64,000 nt of DNA from Pyrocephalus nanus (lineage: Eukaryota > Chordata > Aves > Passeriformes > Tyrannidae): the NCBI GenBank assembly GCA_038380795.1, contig CM076259.1:57369938-57433937 (forward strand). The letters run 5' to 3'. The notes beneath the pieces are model-generated. The model was given only the letters and a program-made list of their open reading frames with translations, made no database searches and was not told the DNA's origin. How positions within the stretch are numbered: position 1 is the stretch's first letter; each line of letters starts with the position of its first letter. Below are positions 49,729 through 61,243 of the stretch, one piece after another. The translations under genes and the position numbers were made by a program.

Positions 49729-51988
49729 CCATTTAGGCAACAGTTTGATTGTCACCTTTCTTTTATCTACCCTATTCCTGTTCAGTCCTTTCTTTCCTCT
49801 ATGTAAAAGATATGTGGATTGTGATGGATAAAATTCAGCTGATTCAAGTAAGTACTTGAAACTTAAAATAAACTGTTGATCTGAGCTCCTTTCTTGTAGT
49901 TTGTGTACCACAAGAGCAGATCCACATGCAGAAATGACAAAACAAATTACAGCTTTTCTGTACTTTCTTCCACAATAATGGTTTATCCCTCACACAAAAA
50001 TGTTATTGGTTGCCTCAAAATATTCATTTCATTTAGCTTTGGTTCACAAAAGCTGTGCACTATCCTCGACTCCTTTCTAGCGGGTGAAAAGAGACTGGCA
50101 CATCCTGAGGACAATTTAGATGAGAGGGCAATCCCTGTAGCAGTTTCTCTACTCTTCATTGGCAACCTGGGCTTTCTTGATTGTGATGTTGAATTATTAC
50201 CTGGCTAAAGCTAGATGAGATAAATTTTATGTTCATTACCTCAAGACACAATATTGCTGTTCATCATTTTCTGTGTTATACACTGTGAGTCTAGGTCATC
50301 CCGTAGCAAATTCCAGTGTGTAGTAGCCAATGAGAGAAAAAAAAATAGAAAGTATTCATCCATACACACACACACATATATATATATATAAAAGACATTC
50401 TATTTTTTGGATTCCATCTGTTTGTGTAAAGCTGAACTTTATACATATTTAAATCCAACAAAATCAAGCTAATGAACTTCTCATTGTAGTCTTAATTCTA
50501 CGGTCCTTAAAGACTTTAAACAACTGTTAGTTTCAATCAGCTAAAGTATTGCAATAAGAAAGTAAAGTGCATCCTGTCCTTTCCAGGGTCTACAAACTTG
50601 GGCAGTAGGTCTAGTTTCTCGCATGTTATTTTTTTGTTGTATATTGTAGTGTAATCAATTAGATATAAAATCCTGGAATGAAAAGTAACATTTAGGTCAT
50701 TCTTGCTTAATTGGACACAAATCTGAAACAATCTCTTATAAACACCTTTTCATCCATTTAAGAAATTCATTTAGTTCAGTGTTTTGTTTCCTTCATAAAC
50801 ATAGTTCTTGGATTAACTGTTGGAAGCCAAGCAGGTTAACTCCAACATATAATCTGTGAGACATATATCATGTATAAATTAACTACCTGTATGGGACCTT
50901 AGTAATAGCTGTCATCTAAAAATCTCCCCACAAAAAAATTATTGTTTTAATGAGACATGGAGAAGTGGACAGAAAGGGGAAGAAGTAACTTCTCATGCAT
51001 GAAATTAAATTTTTCTATAAGAAATAGTTACCTGTGTGTAATATCTCAATTTAACTGTCTAGTCCTAATCAAACCAAACAAGAACAAATGCAGTAGCTTT
51101 GTAGTCTTAACAGAGAATTAGTTTTATAAAGATATTTTTCTTATACTGGGCTAACTCTTAACAGTGAAATACTGGGGAGTTTACAACACAATTAAAGCAG
51201 AAATCTGGAAAGTAAGTGGGAAGTATATAATACTTTTAAAGCAGACAATGATTCCCAAAATATCCATGACACTTTGCAATGCCTTAGTTATGCCCTATAG
51301 GTCATGTTGCCTTTATACCATTCTTAAAAGGAAAGTATGAGGGCTTGAGTGAGAATAATGCATTTTTTTTTCTGTGGCATATATCTTCTAACGTAATCAA
51401 TACATTTTACCCCAGATGTAAACAAAGTACCATCCCTGAGGTGTCAATGTTATTTTGTAAGGAAGTAACAGTTGTGAAAATTTTTTTTTCTGAGAGACCT
51501 ATGAATTCTGAAACTTATGTAGCTTGGGAGACCTAACGCTGAGGATTTTGAATTGTGCATTTAATGTTCAAACATTAAAATCAGTGTAAATCTTTCATTT
51601 ACTACAGAGATACGTTTTCTTTAGAACATTTTGGATCTCATCTATGTTTTCCAAATTTGTCTTATTCATAAATTTTTGAAGGTTGTCAAAAATTTCAGGA
51701 GCTTTAGATTATAGACACTGAAAGGGTCCATACTCTTTATTTTGTAATGTATTTTTTTTTAATGTTTATATCAAGGTCTGGAAAGGTAAAAACTAAAATA
51801 TAGTCATTATTTTAAAATTACTGAAAATTTATATAGTTTTATCTAGTTAAGAAAAATTCCACCAAACCTATAAAATTCTACAACTCATCTTGTATGTGAA
51901 AAAAAATCATTTCTCTGTTTTCAAAGCCATCATGACACACAAAGTCTTCCATAGATCTAATTCTGTATTGAGCACTACTTTTTTTATT
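49729..51988. other. AT-rich intergenic DNA
   Basis: Contains a compound (CA)n(TA)n microsatellite at 50363-50391. Otherwise there is no gene or transposon that I recognise. Confidence 0.65.
50363..50391. repeat. Compound (AC)n(AT)n microsatellite
   Basis: About seven AC units run directly into about eight AT units. This is a standard compound dinucleotide repeat, likely to vary in length. Confidence 0.9.
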
Positions 51989-52442
51989 TCATAGAATCAT
52001 AGAATTAAGTGGGTTGAAAGAGACCTTCAGGATCATCAAGTCCAACCCTTGATCCAACCCCACTGTGATTACTAGATCATGGCACTCAGTCCCACATCCA
52101 ACCTCATCTTAAAAACTTCCAGGGATGGTGAATCCACCACCTCTCTCGGCAGGCCATTCCAGTGCCTTATCACTCTCTCTATAAAGAACTTCTTTCGAAT
52201 ATCCAACCTAAACCTCCCCTGACAGAGCTTAAGCCTATGCCCTCTTGTCCTACTGCTGATTGCCTGGGAGAAGAGACTGACCCCCACCTGGCTACAACCT
52301 CCTCTTGGGTAGTTGTAGAGAGTGATGAGGTCATCCCTGAGCTTCCTCTTCTCCAGACTAAAAAAACTTAATTCCTTCAACCTCTCCTCATAGGACTTGT
52401 GCTCAAGTCCCTTCACCAGCCTGGTTGCTCTTCTCTGGACCT
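51989..52442 (-). pseudogene. CR1 LINE, truncated ORF2 C-terminus and 3' UTR
   Basis: A young-looking 5'-truncated CR1. The 3' end is TCATAGAATCATAGAATT (antisense tail octamers). On the minus strand a single frame of 114 codons (52416-52072) survives with the ORF2 C-terminal landmarks [47 protein letters not shown] and [19 protein letters not shown]. The preserved frame suggests less decay than in the other copies. The reverse-transcriptase and endonuclease domains are absent, so it cannot mobilise itself. The 5' junction is at TTCTCTGGACCTG, about 52442. Confidence 0.95.
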
Positions 52443-54385
52443 GCTTTGTCTGAATTCTCCCATTGAGAACCTATACATTTTACTGTACCCCTTGAGACTC
52501 CACATAAAGTTAAAATTATAGGGTATTTATTTTGTGTATGCACAAAATGGAGTTCAATGTAAAAAATTTTCAGCAATTCATCACTTGTGGAGTTAGTAAT
52601 CTTATAAATTGAAGCAGGAATTGTCCAAGACCACTTCATTAAAGGTGTGGAGGAAGAACATATATGGGAAAGAAAAGGAAAACCTGCCAGAACAAATTCA
52701 GTTAAGAAGAGTCAGGAAGTTCCGTAACATTGCACGTGAAGAGAAGGTTCCTTTGTGACATACACAGTACACTAAATAATGATATCTAGGAATGACTGCA
52801 AACTTGAGAGCCCTATGTATCACAGCAACAGAATATCTGTATTAACCCCAAAGCCTCCTTTAGGATATCACATAGAAAAGGAATCAGAAAGTTTATTCAT
52901 TTTGAGAGCATACTGTCTGGAAAATATACAGTGAAACTGACCTGTGAAAAGCTCTGTGATGAACTATTAGTGTGTCAATATTGAGAAGATGTGGGAATTG
53001 GAATAAGAAGAACAGTACTCATTATAGTGAGACTGGGTGAGGATGTATCGAAAATAATATGTGACAGTTGGCATTTCAGTATATCACGCTGCAAAATGCT
53101 CATCTTTTTTAAAGACTGTAGGAACTGAATGAATGCTGGCATTTATCTAAATTCTCTCACTCTGAGAACATCTATGTTTCCTCTAGCTAGGAAAAAAATG
53201 TCTCAGGGTTGTAAACTTTGGCTCTGAGATATGACAGCTGCTAGTGGTCTAGGATTAGCTCTATTTTTACTACAGGTATTTTTTTGCCTAATTGTCAACT
53301 GTAGGCATTTTCCATCCTACAGTGCAGTATCTGTCTCTAACCACTGTCAGAAACATGTTTGATGCTGGTGCATTCCTGGTGTTCCTACATTCATATTTAA
53401 ATTTACCTTTTCTACAGGATGGTACTAAGTGATAAATTACAGCACAGTCGCATACTAACCCTACTAAATTTTTATTGCTCTTTATGCCTGTCTTCTTCCA
53501 AAAACTGTTATTCAAAGTTCTGGCAATGGTGACCATCATCTTCATACTTTTAAAACAATGATGACTCTTTCATGGATATATGAAAAATGCAGTTTGTTAG
53601 GATATATATACCTGCTTCCAATATATTAATAGTTTTCACTGCTACCATGCAAACTTCTTCATTAGTTTACTTCTATAAAAAAGAATCATTCCATTAAGAG
53701 ATTCTTTCTTCAAAATGGAGGCAGCCTGATGGTGAAGAAGTTGTTGGTTCTGAAATAATCAGTCACAATTATTTTCACTTTCTTCACAGTAACCAATAAG
53801 GCATCTGGTGTTAGACAGATATAAGAAACTCATCCAGTTGAGGAGGTGAAAATAGCAAAGCTTTTCTCCTAATAATTCTACTCTTGGGATGCTAGTTTGT
53901 CTATTTCTGTGTTTTCGTCTAGTGACTGCATAATATTAAGACTTGAACAGTCCTAAAGAACATAAACAGAAATGCAGACCTTTCAAAAGTTACTGCACCA
54001 ACAAGCTACAGTGTCTGGATCCCTTCCATTTATTTGCAAGAATCACACTCTTTTGATAGATACTTGATAAGTATCTATTGCCATCTAGCATAAATAGGTC
54101 AGGTAGATATGAGCTTCTACCAGAAGCTCTCTAATGAAAAAGAAGCTAGAAACCATGATAGATGAAACATTTTCTGGTTTTTGCCATAAACTCAGAGCTT
54201 GTCAGAGCCTGAGAGTAGATGTGCCTAGAGCTTCTCCTTATAATGAGATTTCCAGAGGAAAAAAAAAAATAATAATAAATTATTTTAAAAAAGGGCTTTT
54301 AAGGTCCAGAAAGTGAGGTTTCACTAAACTATAAATTCAGATCATTAACTTTTTTTAAACAGATAAATCTCCATGTCTTGTTTCA

Positions 54386-54399
54386 GTTGCCTAAGCAAC
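54386..54399. promoter_or_regulatory. RFX-type X-box motif
   Basis: GTTGCCTAAGCAAC fits the X-box consensus GTNRCC-N(0-3)-RGYAAC exactly with a 2-base spacer. It is an inverted repeat of GTTGC/GCAAC. RFX factors bind such sites in enhancers and promoters, often of ciliary genes. No gene start is seen here, so a distal element or chance is possible. Confidence 0.4.
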
Positions 54400-54480
54400 A
54401 AAGGCTGCTAAGCATCTGAGCATTGAAATGAACATATTAAACATGCTTCCTTTCATTTTTTCCTGTTTTCTCCTTTGTAG

Positions 54481-54595
54481 AACATACAGCTTCCAGAAAA
54501 AAGAGCATTATAGATTGAGAGGTACTGAGAGGTTGCAGTGATGAAGTGAAAACACAGGAAAGCTGAAGCTGGATTGAGATATTGTTCAGATATTA
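54481..54595 (+). other. Possible non-coding exon (splice-site prediction only)
   Basis: A strong acceptor-like sequence (pyrimidine-rich TCCTGTTTTCTCCTTTGTAG, ending 54480) precedes 115 bases that end at a GTAAGT donor (54596-54601). All three frames contain stops, so it would be a lncRNA or UTR exon. Acceptor- and donor-like motifs are common by chance. Confidence 0.15.
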
Positions 54596-55758
54596 GTAAG
54601 TCAATGGTGTCTGTATCCAGCAGCAGAGGAGGAGGCGTCCATACTGATCAACATCAGACAGCTTTAGAAAAAAGAGATGATGAAGCTAGAAGTAATTCCT
54701 GAACTAAGAGCAAAGACTTGCATTTGAGTAATTCATTTTGAAAGGAAGATTTTGCCTGACAAAGCAGTCCCAATTATTTTATGTGATAAAAAGTTAGAGC
54801 TAATTAGATGCTTAAATTATTTATACAAATTAAGCAAAAGCCAAAACTCTAAAGGGGGTAATTAAATTTGTTTGAAATTAGTATTTCATTGAAGAGGCCT
54901 GGAGAGATGCCAACAGCAGGATGCCTCCCTTAGAAAGTCTGTTCTACATTATTGTGTGAATCAGATGGATGCTCAAATAGTTCAGAAGGTACAGGTTTCT
55001 TAAAGAAAAAAATATGAAAACATGAAAGATTCACTTTTTGTGTTTGTCTTTTCTATATTTTTTAACTAGCTACAAATGTTATTAAGGGATCATGAAGAGA
55101 AAAGGAAGTAACTGAGGAAACAACAAGAAAAAATTCACCACTTTCTCAACAGGGTTTTAGTTTTAATGTTAAAGATACTATTGTAAGGCTACACGTATAT
55201 TGTGGCCTAGAATTTTGATGAGAGGGTGTGCCTATTGCACATCTCTGCAGGAATGGGTCTAATGGCACTATGGCTCAAGATAAAACTACTTATTCTACTT
55301 TTTTCCTAGTTGATGCAAACAATTTTACTTCTACTAAAATAATTCTGCAGCAAATTATGGCAATTTTTCCCATCCTCGGTGCAACAGAAATAAAGCAAAA
55401 ACTTTATCCAGCTCCTTTTTTCCCTCCTAAGATCACTCTTCTTGTACTTTCTTCAATGTAAAATGTTTGCAGTGACGATTTTGATCAGCTCTCATGCTCG
55501 TGCAGAAGCACTCAGTGAGGATTATGTACATGTTCTCACCAGGACAAATCAGCAGCAGTTTTGTCACTCTCAAGTCTTGTCACTGCAGTGACGTGAAACA
55601 ATTCTGGAATTTCCTATAGAAATGTGTAGTTAATTGTTTTATGACTTGATAAAATACTACCTTAGTAAAACAGAAAAATACTGTGCTTTAATATCCAAAA
55701 TTTTAAATTTGTCACAACAGTAAATTTGAAAGGAGAATACATTTACTAGTGTCATAAG

Positions 55759-55786
55759 AAAATGTGAAAAATATTTTTCACATTTT
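55759..55786. repeat. 28-bp perfect palindrome
   Basis: AAAATGTGAAAAAT is followed immediately by its exact reverse complement with no spacer. The symmetry stops at 55758/55787. It has cruciform potential, and no transposon termini surround it. Confidence 0.95.
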
Positions 55787-57286
55787 GTGGGGAGGGAAGA
55801 AAGCAAAGAGGATCCTTCTCATTCAGACTTGAAACTGCATAAGAGAAAAAAATTAGTTTTGAAAAATCAGAAGCTATTTTTTGCACCTTAACAAAAGCTA
55901 GATTGTCTTCTCTGTAGAATAAAATCAAAGCACTATTCCCCCAAGGTATTGGGTTTTACCCTAGACAATTAAAAAAAAAAAAAAAAGTTGAGATATAATT
56001 CAAAATCAGAAATTTCAGTACTAAATTTATCTAAGGTACTCAGACACTCACTCGTCCTTTTCCTTCATATGCTCTTTCCTTGATTTGTATCATAGTAAAT
56101 CCTAGAAATTGCATTGCATGTTTTCCTCAAATCCCTTTGTTAAACTCAAAGCAAAAAGCCAGTTCTTGCTCCAGTATATCTATTCTTCACCATTTCCTTT
56201 TTATTCCATTATTAACTATAGTTCCTTTATACTGTGTATCTCTAAAACTTTTGGTTGGGATCTTGGATTATACAATCTGAAGAGGTTGTTTTTTGGATAA
56301 AAAGTAAGATTTACCTAACTTCTGTATATCTTCCAAAATACACTGAAAATTATTCTATATTTATTTAAGGATGCTTCCTTTACCCCCCTCCCACGTGAGG
56401 TCAAAAGAAATAACTAGGAATAGGATAAGACTATCTTTGTAAACATGTTTGTTTTACCCTTGTAAGCATTTTTCTCAAAATTAAAAACTTATATATTTAT
56501 GTGCACATCTTTGTATGTGTGAGCAATATTTTTAGGCCATGAATTCTTTCTTTGGTATATTTTATTATGCTGCTCTTTGAGGCAGTAAAATTAGTTATGG
56601 TACTTTTATTGATGTTGATTACAGGGATGTCTGATTTCATTTAGCATTCATATTGCACAGTAAGTATCTTTTATAACCACCTTACTTTCACAGATGATTT
56701 GTCACACTGTAAAATCATACAGAACATTCATTAGAATTTGTCACTCTGTTTCAGCAAACTAATACTTTTCAAAATAAAGGTTCAATTGTTTGTCTATAAT
56801 TTCAGTCGCTTTCTTTTAGGCTTTCAGCCATTTTGTATTTAAAATACTGCTAAGTGACTCTGGCACTGCTTAATATTGGAAGAAGTCTTTCATTTTTATT
56901 ATTTTCTGCTGATCAGAGTCAAATTTAGATCTATCTTGTTCCTAGTATCTTCAGTGCTAGAAGCCCTTCCTCTTGGTTTTTAAATAATTCACTGGAGATT
57001 GTTTTCTAAGTGTAGGGGAACCCTTAAGCAAATCTATTCTTTCCTCACTAAGAAGGAACATTAGAGTACTCAGACCCTTCGAATCTCATTGACCCTGTTT
57101 TGACCCTTGTAAATGGGTGGTAGTGGGTGAAAAACTGCATAAAGCTGAACTCAGAGGATACTGGTCAATGGATCACTCTGGAAAGCAGCTAAAAATAATT
57201 CTCCTTGGGGGTTAATGCAAGGCCTCATCAATACTCTTGATAATGGGCATCAAACCAGGGAAGCAGGTAATATGATAGAAAGATGG

Positions 57287-57291
57287 ATGCC
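57287..57291. repeat. Target-site duplication, left copy (ATGCC)
   Basis: The pentamer ATGCC directly abuts the TG at 57292 and is repeated exactly at 58309-58313 on the far side of the LTR. Confidence 0.85.
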
Positions 57292-57440
57292 TGTCTTAGT
57301 TTAAATGAGACACAGGTGTTTTGCTGAGGATGAGTTATGAGGAAGACCTAAACTCCTCCCTCTAAGCAATTGTAAATCTGAAATTAAAGGAACTCCAACT
57401 GAGGGGGAAAAAAGTGTGGAAAAAGGAAAAATAACATCCC

Positions 57441-57446
57441 TTTATT
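57441..57446 (-). terminator. LTR polyadenylation signal AATAAA
   Basis: TTTATT on the plus strand is AATAAA on the LTR sense strand, about 150 bases before the sense 3' end of the LTR. Confidence 0.5.
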
Positions 57447-57606
57447 AAAAGATATATGTATATTGGCAGAAACAACAGAAGAAAACAAGTAAAACAACCA
57501 AACAATATTCCTATACCCAAAAATAATCCCCTTCAAAACAAACCAATAAACAAACAAAGAAAAAGGTAAACAGTTCAGTTTTCACCCTTTGGTGCAATTC
57601 TAACCA

Positions 57607-57694
57607 CAGTCAACAGGGGTGCTGTTGGATCACTGGAGATGCAGAGCTTGTAGTGTCCTGTGCCAGTCAACAGGGGGCGCTGTTGGATCACTGG
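57607..57694. repeat. Internal LTR duplication carrying CTCF-like motifs
   Basis: CAGTCAACAGGGG...GCTGTTGGATCACTGG occurs twice, starting at 57607 and 57664. The second copy has the core CAACAGGGGGCGCTG (57668-57682), close to the CTCF consensus CCASYAGRKGGCRS. The first copy reads AGGGGTGCTG, one base shorter, with the CpG lost. Confidence 0.8.
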
Positions 57695-58245
57695 TTGTTA
57701 CTGCGTGAGAGGGACACCCTTCTGCATGTATTGGAGAAACCGAAAATATGTTTCCCTCCCACAGGCAAAGGGGAGAGAGAGGAGGGAGAGGAAAAAAGGT
57801 GTCTTTCCCAATGGGAAATCACTCTGTTCTGCTGACAAAATTGTGCGGTATAGTTTTTCCCTCTCCCTTTGATGTGCACAAGGACCTCTGCCATGAAAGA
57901 AAAAAAATGGGAACGAAGGAGGTGAAAACCTCCCGAAACAGTTCCTCTCCGATGAAAATCCAAGCAGAATCCACAGCTGACAGCCAGACTGAGAACAAAC
58001 CCACTCCAAGCTCCTACTCCAACCTTGTTCCATCTCCAGCAGCAACCTGAACTCCTAACCCCCCCTGCCTCCACCACTTCCCAGGAGACGAGAGGAAAAA
58101 AAAAAGGAAAAAGGAACTCCTTACCCCTCCCCAAAGACAAGATTCTGAGGGCTATCAACGAGGAATGAGGCCTTATCAGCCACTTTTTTTGTGTTGTTGA
58201 AGTGCCTAAGCTGCAGTCAATCTGCCCATTCAACATCTCCTTCAC
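57688..58245 (-). other. 185-codon open frame inside LTR, sense orientation
   Basis: An uninterrupted minus-strand frame with an ATG covers over half of the LTR. It has basic, Ser-, Phe- and Trp-containing stretches, no recognised domain and no clear signal peptide. A second overlapping frame (57698-58045) is also open, which argues for composition rather than selection. Some retroviral LTRs do encode proteins, but I have no evidence for that here. Confidence 0.2.
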
Positions 58246-58308
58246 ACAGTGGGCAGGGAGAAGGGAAAAATTCCTGCTTCGTTTCTAAGTACCAGCAAAA
58301 CCATAACA

Positions 58309-58313
58309 ATGCC
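58309..58313. repeat. Target-site duplication, right copy (ATGCC)
   Basis: Exact match to 57287-57291. It directly follows the terminal ACA of the LTR. Confidence 0.85.
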
Positions 58314-61218
58314 ATTTACAGTGGCTTCAACAAGCTGGAGGAAGGGACTGACAACAGTCATGAAGATAAGCAAGACGAATGCAAAGTCCAAAAGCTGAAC
58401 TGGAATAACTCCGCAGTACTGTAAAATTAGAAATTGACTGGATAGAAAACATGTCTTCAGAAAGATGCTGGGCAATTCTAGAAGACAACACATTAAATGT
58501 GAGTCAACAGGATTCTATGATTTTGTTGACTACATTTCCATTAAATCTAATGAGACACCAGCCACCTATGTTAGACTGTACACTTAGTGTTAGGTGTCTA
58601 CAGATTAGAGCATCTACATTTTAGTTGATTGCGTGGTGTCCCCTTCTATATAGACACTGAAGAGAGGGATCAATTCTATGATGAAAACTAGGGAACAATT
58701 CATCTCAACTAGATTTTAAAAATAGATCTCAATTCTTCCTATTTCATATACTACTTCAAAATACATTTCAGAGCTGCTTAATTATATCTATTCATTATGA
58801 AAGAGCTAATAAGATTAAATGATGTAGACATTAACAATAAAGTTGGGTAAAATGAAATATACCCAGGGCTTTCTCTTAAGTGGCCAACAATGGAACACAT
58901 TTACCATATTAAGAAAACCTTTCTCTTCCACCCTCCATCAAACATATGCACCTTCTAAAGAATACTTTTTGCCGTTAAGAATAACCTGAAGCAATTAAAC
59001 ACATTTTACTTTACTGGTAGCTAGCATTAAGATATGAGTCTTTCCTCAAGTGGCTAAAGGGTATAGCTACAAGCCAACAGGTGAAGATATGGCAACTTCA
59101 AATACTCTCCCATTTCCTCACCAGAATACAGTAGTAGTTGTACTCTATACAGTAGTAGGGTACAGGAATTAGCTGTATTTAGCATGTAAAAAGAGACAGG
59201 AAATGTCAGTGAAGAGAGCAGCATTAGAAAACCCCTAGGTCTTCTAATGCAACAAGTGGAAGTGGGGAGACCTAAAGGCACATATGTCAGGCAAATAAAC
59301 TTTAGCTATCCAGGGAAAATGTTTTAGTCCAGAAAACTCTGCATTCAGAGCAATCTATTGACTTAAGAAGAGTTTGGATAGGAGACAAAACACACAAGAT
59401 TTCCAGTAAAAACAACTCAAGTTGCTTGAGGCAACAATAGGGACATGTAGTGTGAATACTCTTTAGCTGACAATTAAATAATGTCTTGCTGTTAAAAAAC
59501 TGTAAAATCTCATGTTAGAATACAACAGAAGAGGTGGGTTTTGAGCAAATACAATATGCTGAGAAAGGAAACTCAAAAGAAAGAACCTTTTTAAAAAAGT
59601 GCCAAATCTTTTTTTTCTCATACTATCATATTAAAGTACCTTCAGACTCTAGAAACTTGTTCCTGCTAGTACACAACAGGAGTTTGCCTGGCTCATGCTA
59701 ACTCACTCTGCACTGATGACAAAATATCCATATGCTCTTTTGTACTCAGAATGCTATGTTAGATTTGTCAGAGAAGGTGTTATTGGTCAGCAGTGCAGTG
59801 CTGAGTTCTGTCCTGACAGTGTTTCTCAGTGTTTATGACACCCTATTGTGACCTAAATGTGAAACATTATTCTTTTCTTCCTCCTTTTCCAGCCCAATAC
59901 TAAGTGGAAGCAGCCTTTGATTTTGTGTCAGATATTACTTTTCACCAGTGTTTGCATTTGATCAGACATGAGAAGAATGAATGTACTCATCTGCAGCGTG
60001 CTGACAGGCTAAAGCACTAATTAATCATAGGGCAATTGTATCAGCATTTTTCAATAGCTAGCTGAAGTGCTCAGCTAACTAGGGTGGCTAGGCAGAATAT
60101 CTAAAAGCCACCCACTTGCTGGATGTGCCAAATCCATAAGGACTGCAGTACAGCTTTTGTTTTTTCACAGCATAGGCTGAAACATGATAAATTGGTTACT
60201 GGTGTGAGCAAAGGCTGGCCCACATCAGTGACTGACAGGAACTGCTACTTGGCCTTTTCCTTGGAGGGTGTCTCTTGCCATCTACAGAAGAAGATATCTG
60301 CAAATATCTTCCTATGACTGTGCTGAAGAAAACAGTGGACCCACAAGAATTTTTCAAGGAGCCATGCTTAGTTAGCCTCTTATGAAAGAGCCATAATTCT
60401 TATGAATTATCACAGTTTTCCAAGTGTGAAAATAGCCCAAATGTACCCATAAATATTTTTGCTAGTAAAATAACTCCTAAAATCCATATATGTTTGTTTA
60501 ATGGTTGAAAATGTACTGATTTCCCCTACGGTATAAAGTGGATATATATATATATTTTAAGGCTATTATGTTAGAGTATTAAATATGTGCATATGTTTTT
60601 CTCATTCACCATGCAGATCTACCATTACTGTCAATATCTCCCTTGCCTGACTTATACTGTTTTGTCTCCCTCTAAAGCTTCACTTCTGAAATATGTCAAA
60701 GGAACTTCATTTATCTCCTATCCATTTTCATTGGAGTTACTGCAAATTATTGTTACCCTTAAAAACTGAATAAAAGTAAGACCTTTCTTCATTGATGATT
60801 CATGAAAACTTGCAGCAGGAATGAAATCATTTTTGTCAATTGAGTCCTGATAATAAATCACTTCAGTTTTTCTACATTCTTATGTTTATCCAGAAAATAA
60901 ATTCTTTTGTACCTCTGACTTTCCACAACTTTTCACAGTGAAGTGAGAAAGTTCAGAAAAGTTCCCTTAACAAGAGTGGTGTGTAATAATTAAACAGATG
61001 GAACCAGAATACTTATACAAGAATTGCTCAAGCAATTGACCAAAGGTATAAATTCATTTGTCTTTTAGTCCATACAGTGCAATAGGGAAATGGGTAGGAG
61101 TTCTATAGATTGGGTTTTTATAGTTTGTCACTTGTAATGTAATTCTATAGGGTTATTTTTTCAACAAGAGAAAAAAATCTGTCACTATCAAAATCTTCCA
61201 CCTTCTATCTTTTTTGGA
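58314..61218. other. AT-rich intergenic DNA
   Basis: No exon or transposon recognised. An imperfect hairpin and homeodomain-type TAATTAAT core lie at about 60015-60082. A short (TA)n lies at about 60542-60556. Confidence 0.65.
60054..60082. repeat. Imperfect hairpin, 12-bp arms
   Basis: ATAGCTAGCTGA and TCAGCTAACTAG pair at 10 of 12 positions around the 5-base loop AGTGC. The upstream 40 bases carry TAATTAAT and CAATTG cores. Confidence 0.7.
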
Positions 61219-61243
61219 TTTTTTTTTTTTGGGGGGGGGGGGG
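61219..61243. repeat. T12-G13 homopolymer junction
   Basis: Twelve T are followed directly by thirteen G. The G run is quadruplex-capable. It marks the abrupt left edge of the GC-richer block at 61244-61560. Its length may be affected by assembly error. Confidence 0.9.

Larger units (their letters stand above)
52443..57286. other. AT-rich intergenic DNA
   Basis: No protein-coding exon recognised. It holds an exact RFX X-box match (54386-54399), a possible non-coding exon (54481-54595), a 28-bp perfect palindrome (55759-55786) and an A16 run (55971-55986). Confidence 0.6.
57292..58308 (-). mobile_element. Solo LTR, 1,017 bp, antisense, with intact 5-bp target duplication
   Basis: Plus-strand ends are TGTCTTAGTTTAAATGAGAC and GTACCAGCAAAACCATAACA. 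The sense strand therefore begins TGTTATGGTTTTGCTGGTAC and ends CTAAGACA. An exact ATGCC duplication flanks it, the 5-bp length typical of ERVL-type insertions. A minus-strand AATAAA lies at 57441-57446 near the sense 3' end. Between lie an A-rich stretch (57475-57570) and a duplicated segment (57607-57694). The TGTCTTAGTTT terminus is one I associate with songbird LTRs, but this was not searched. No internal viral sequence is present, so it probably arose by LTR-LTR recombination. A 185-codon frame runs within it in sense orientation. Confidence 0.88.
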
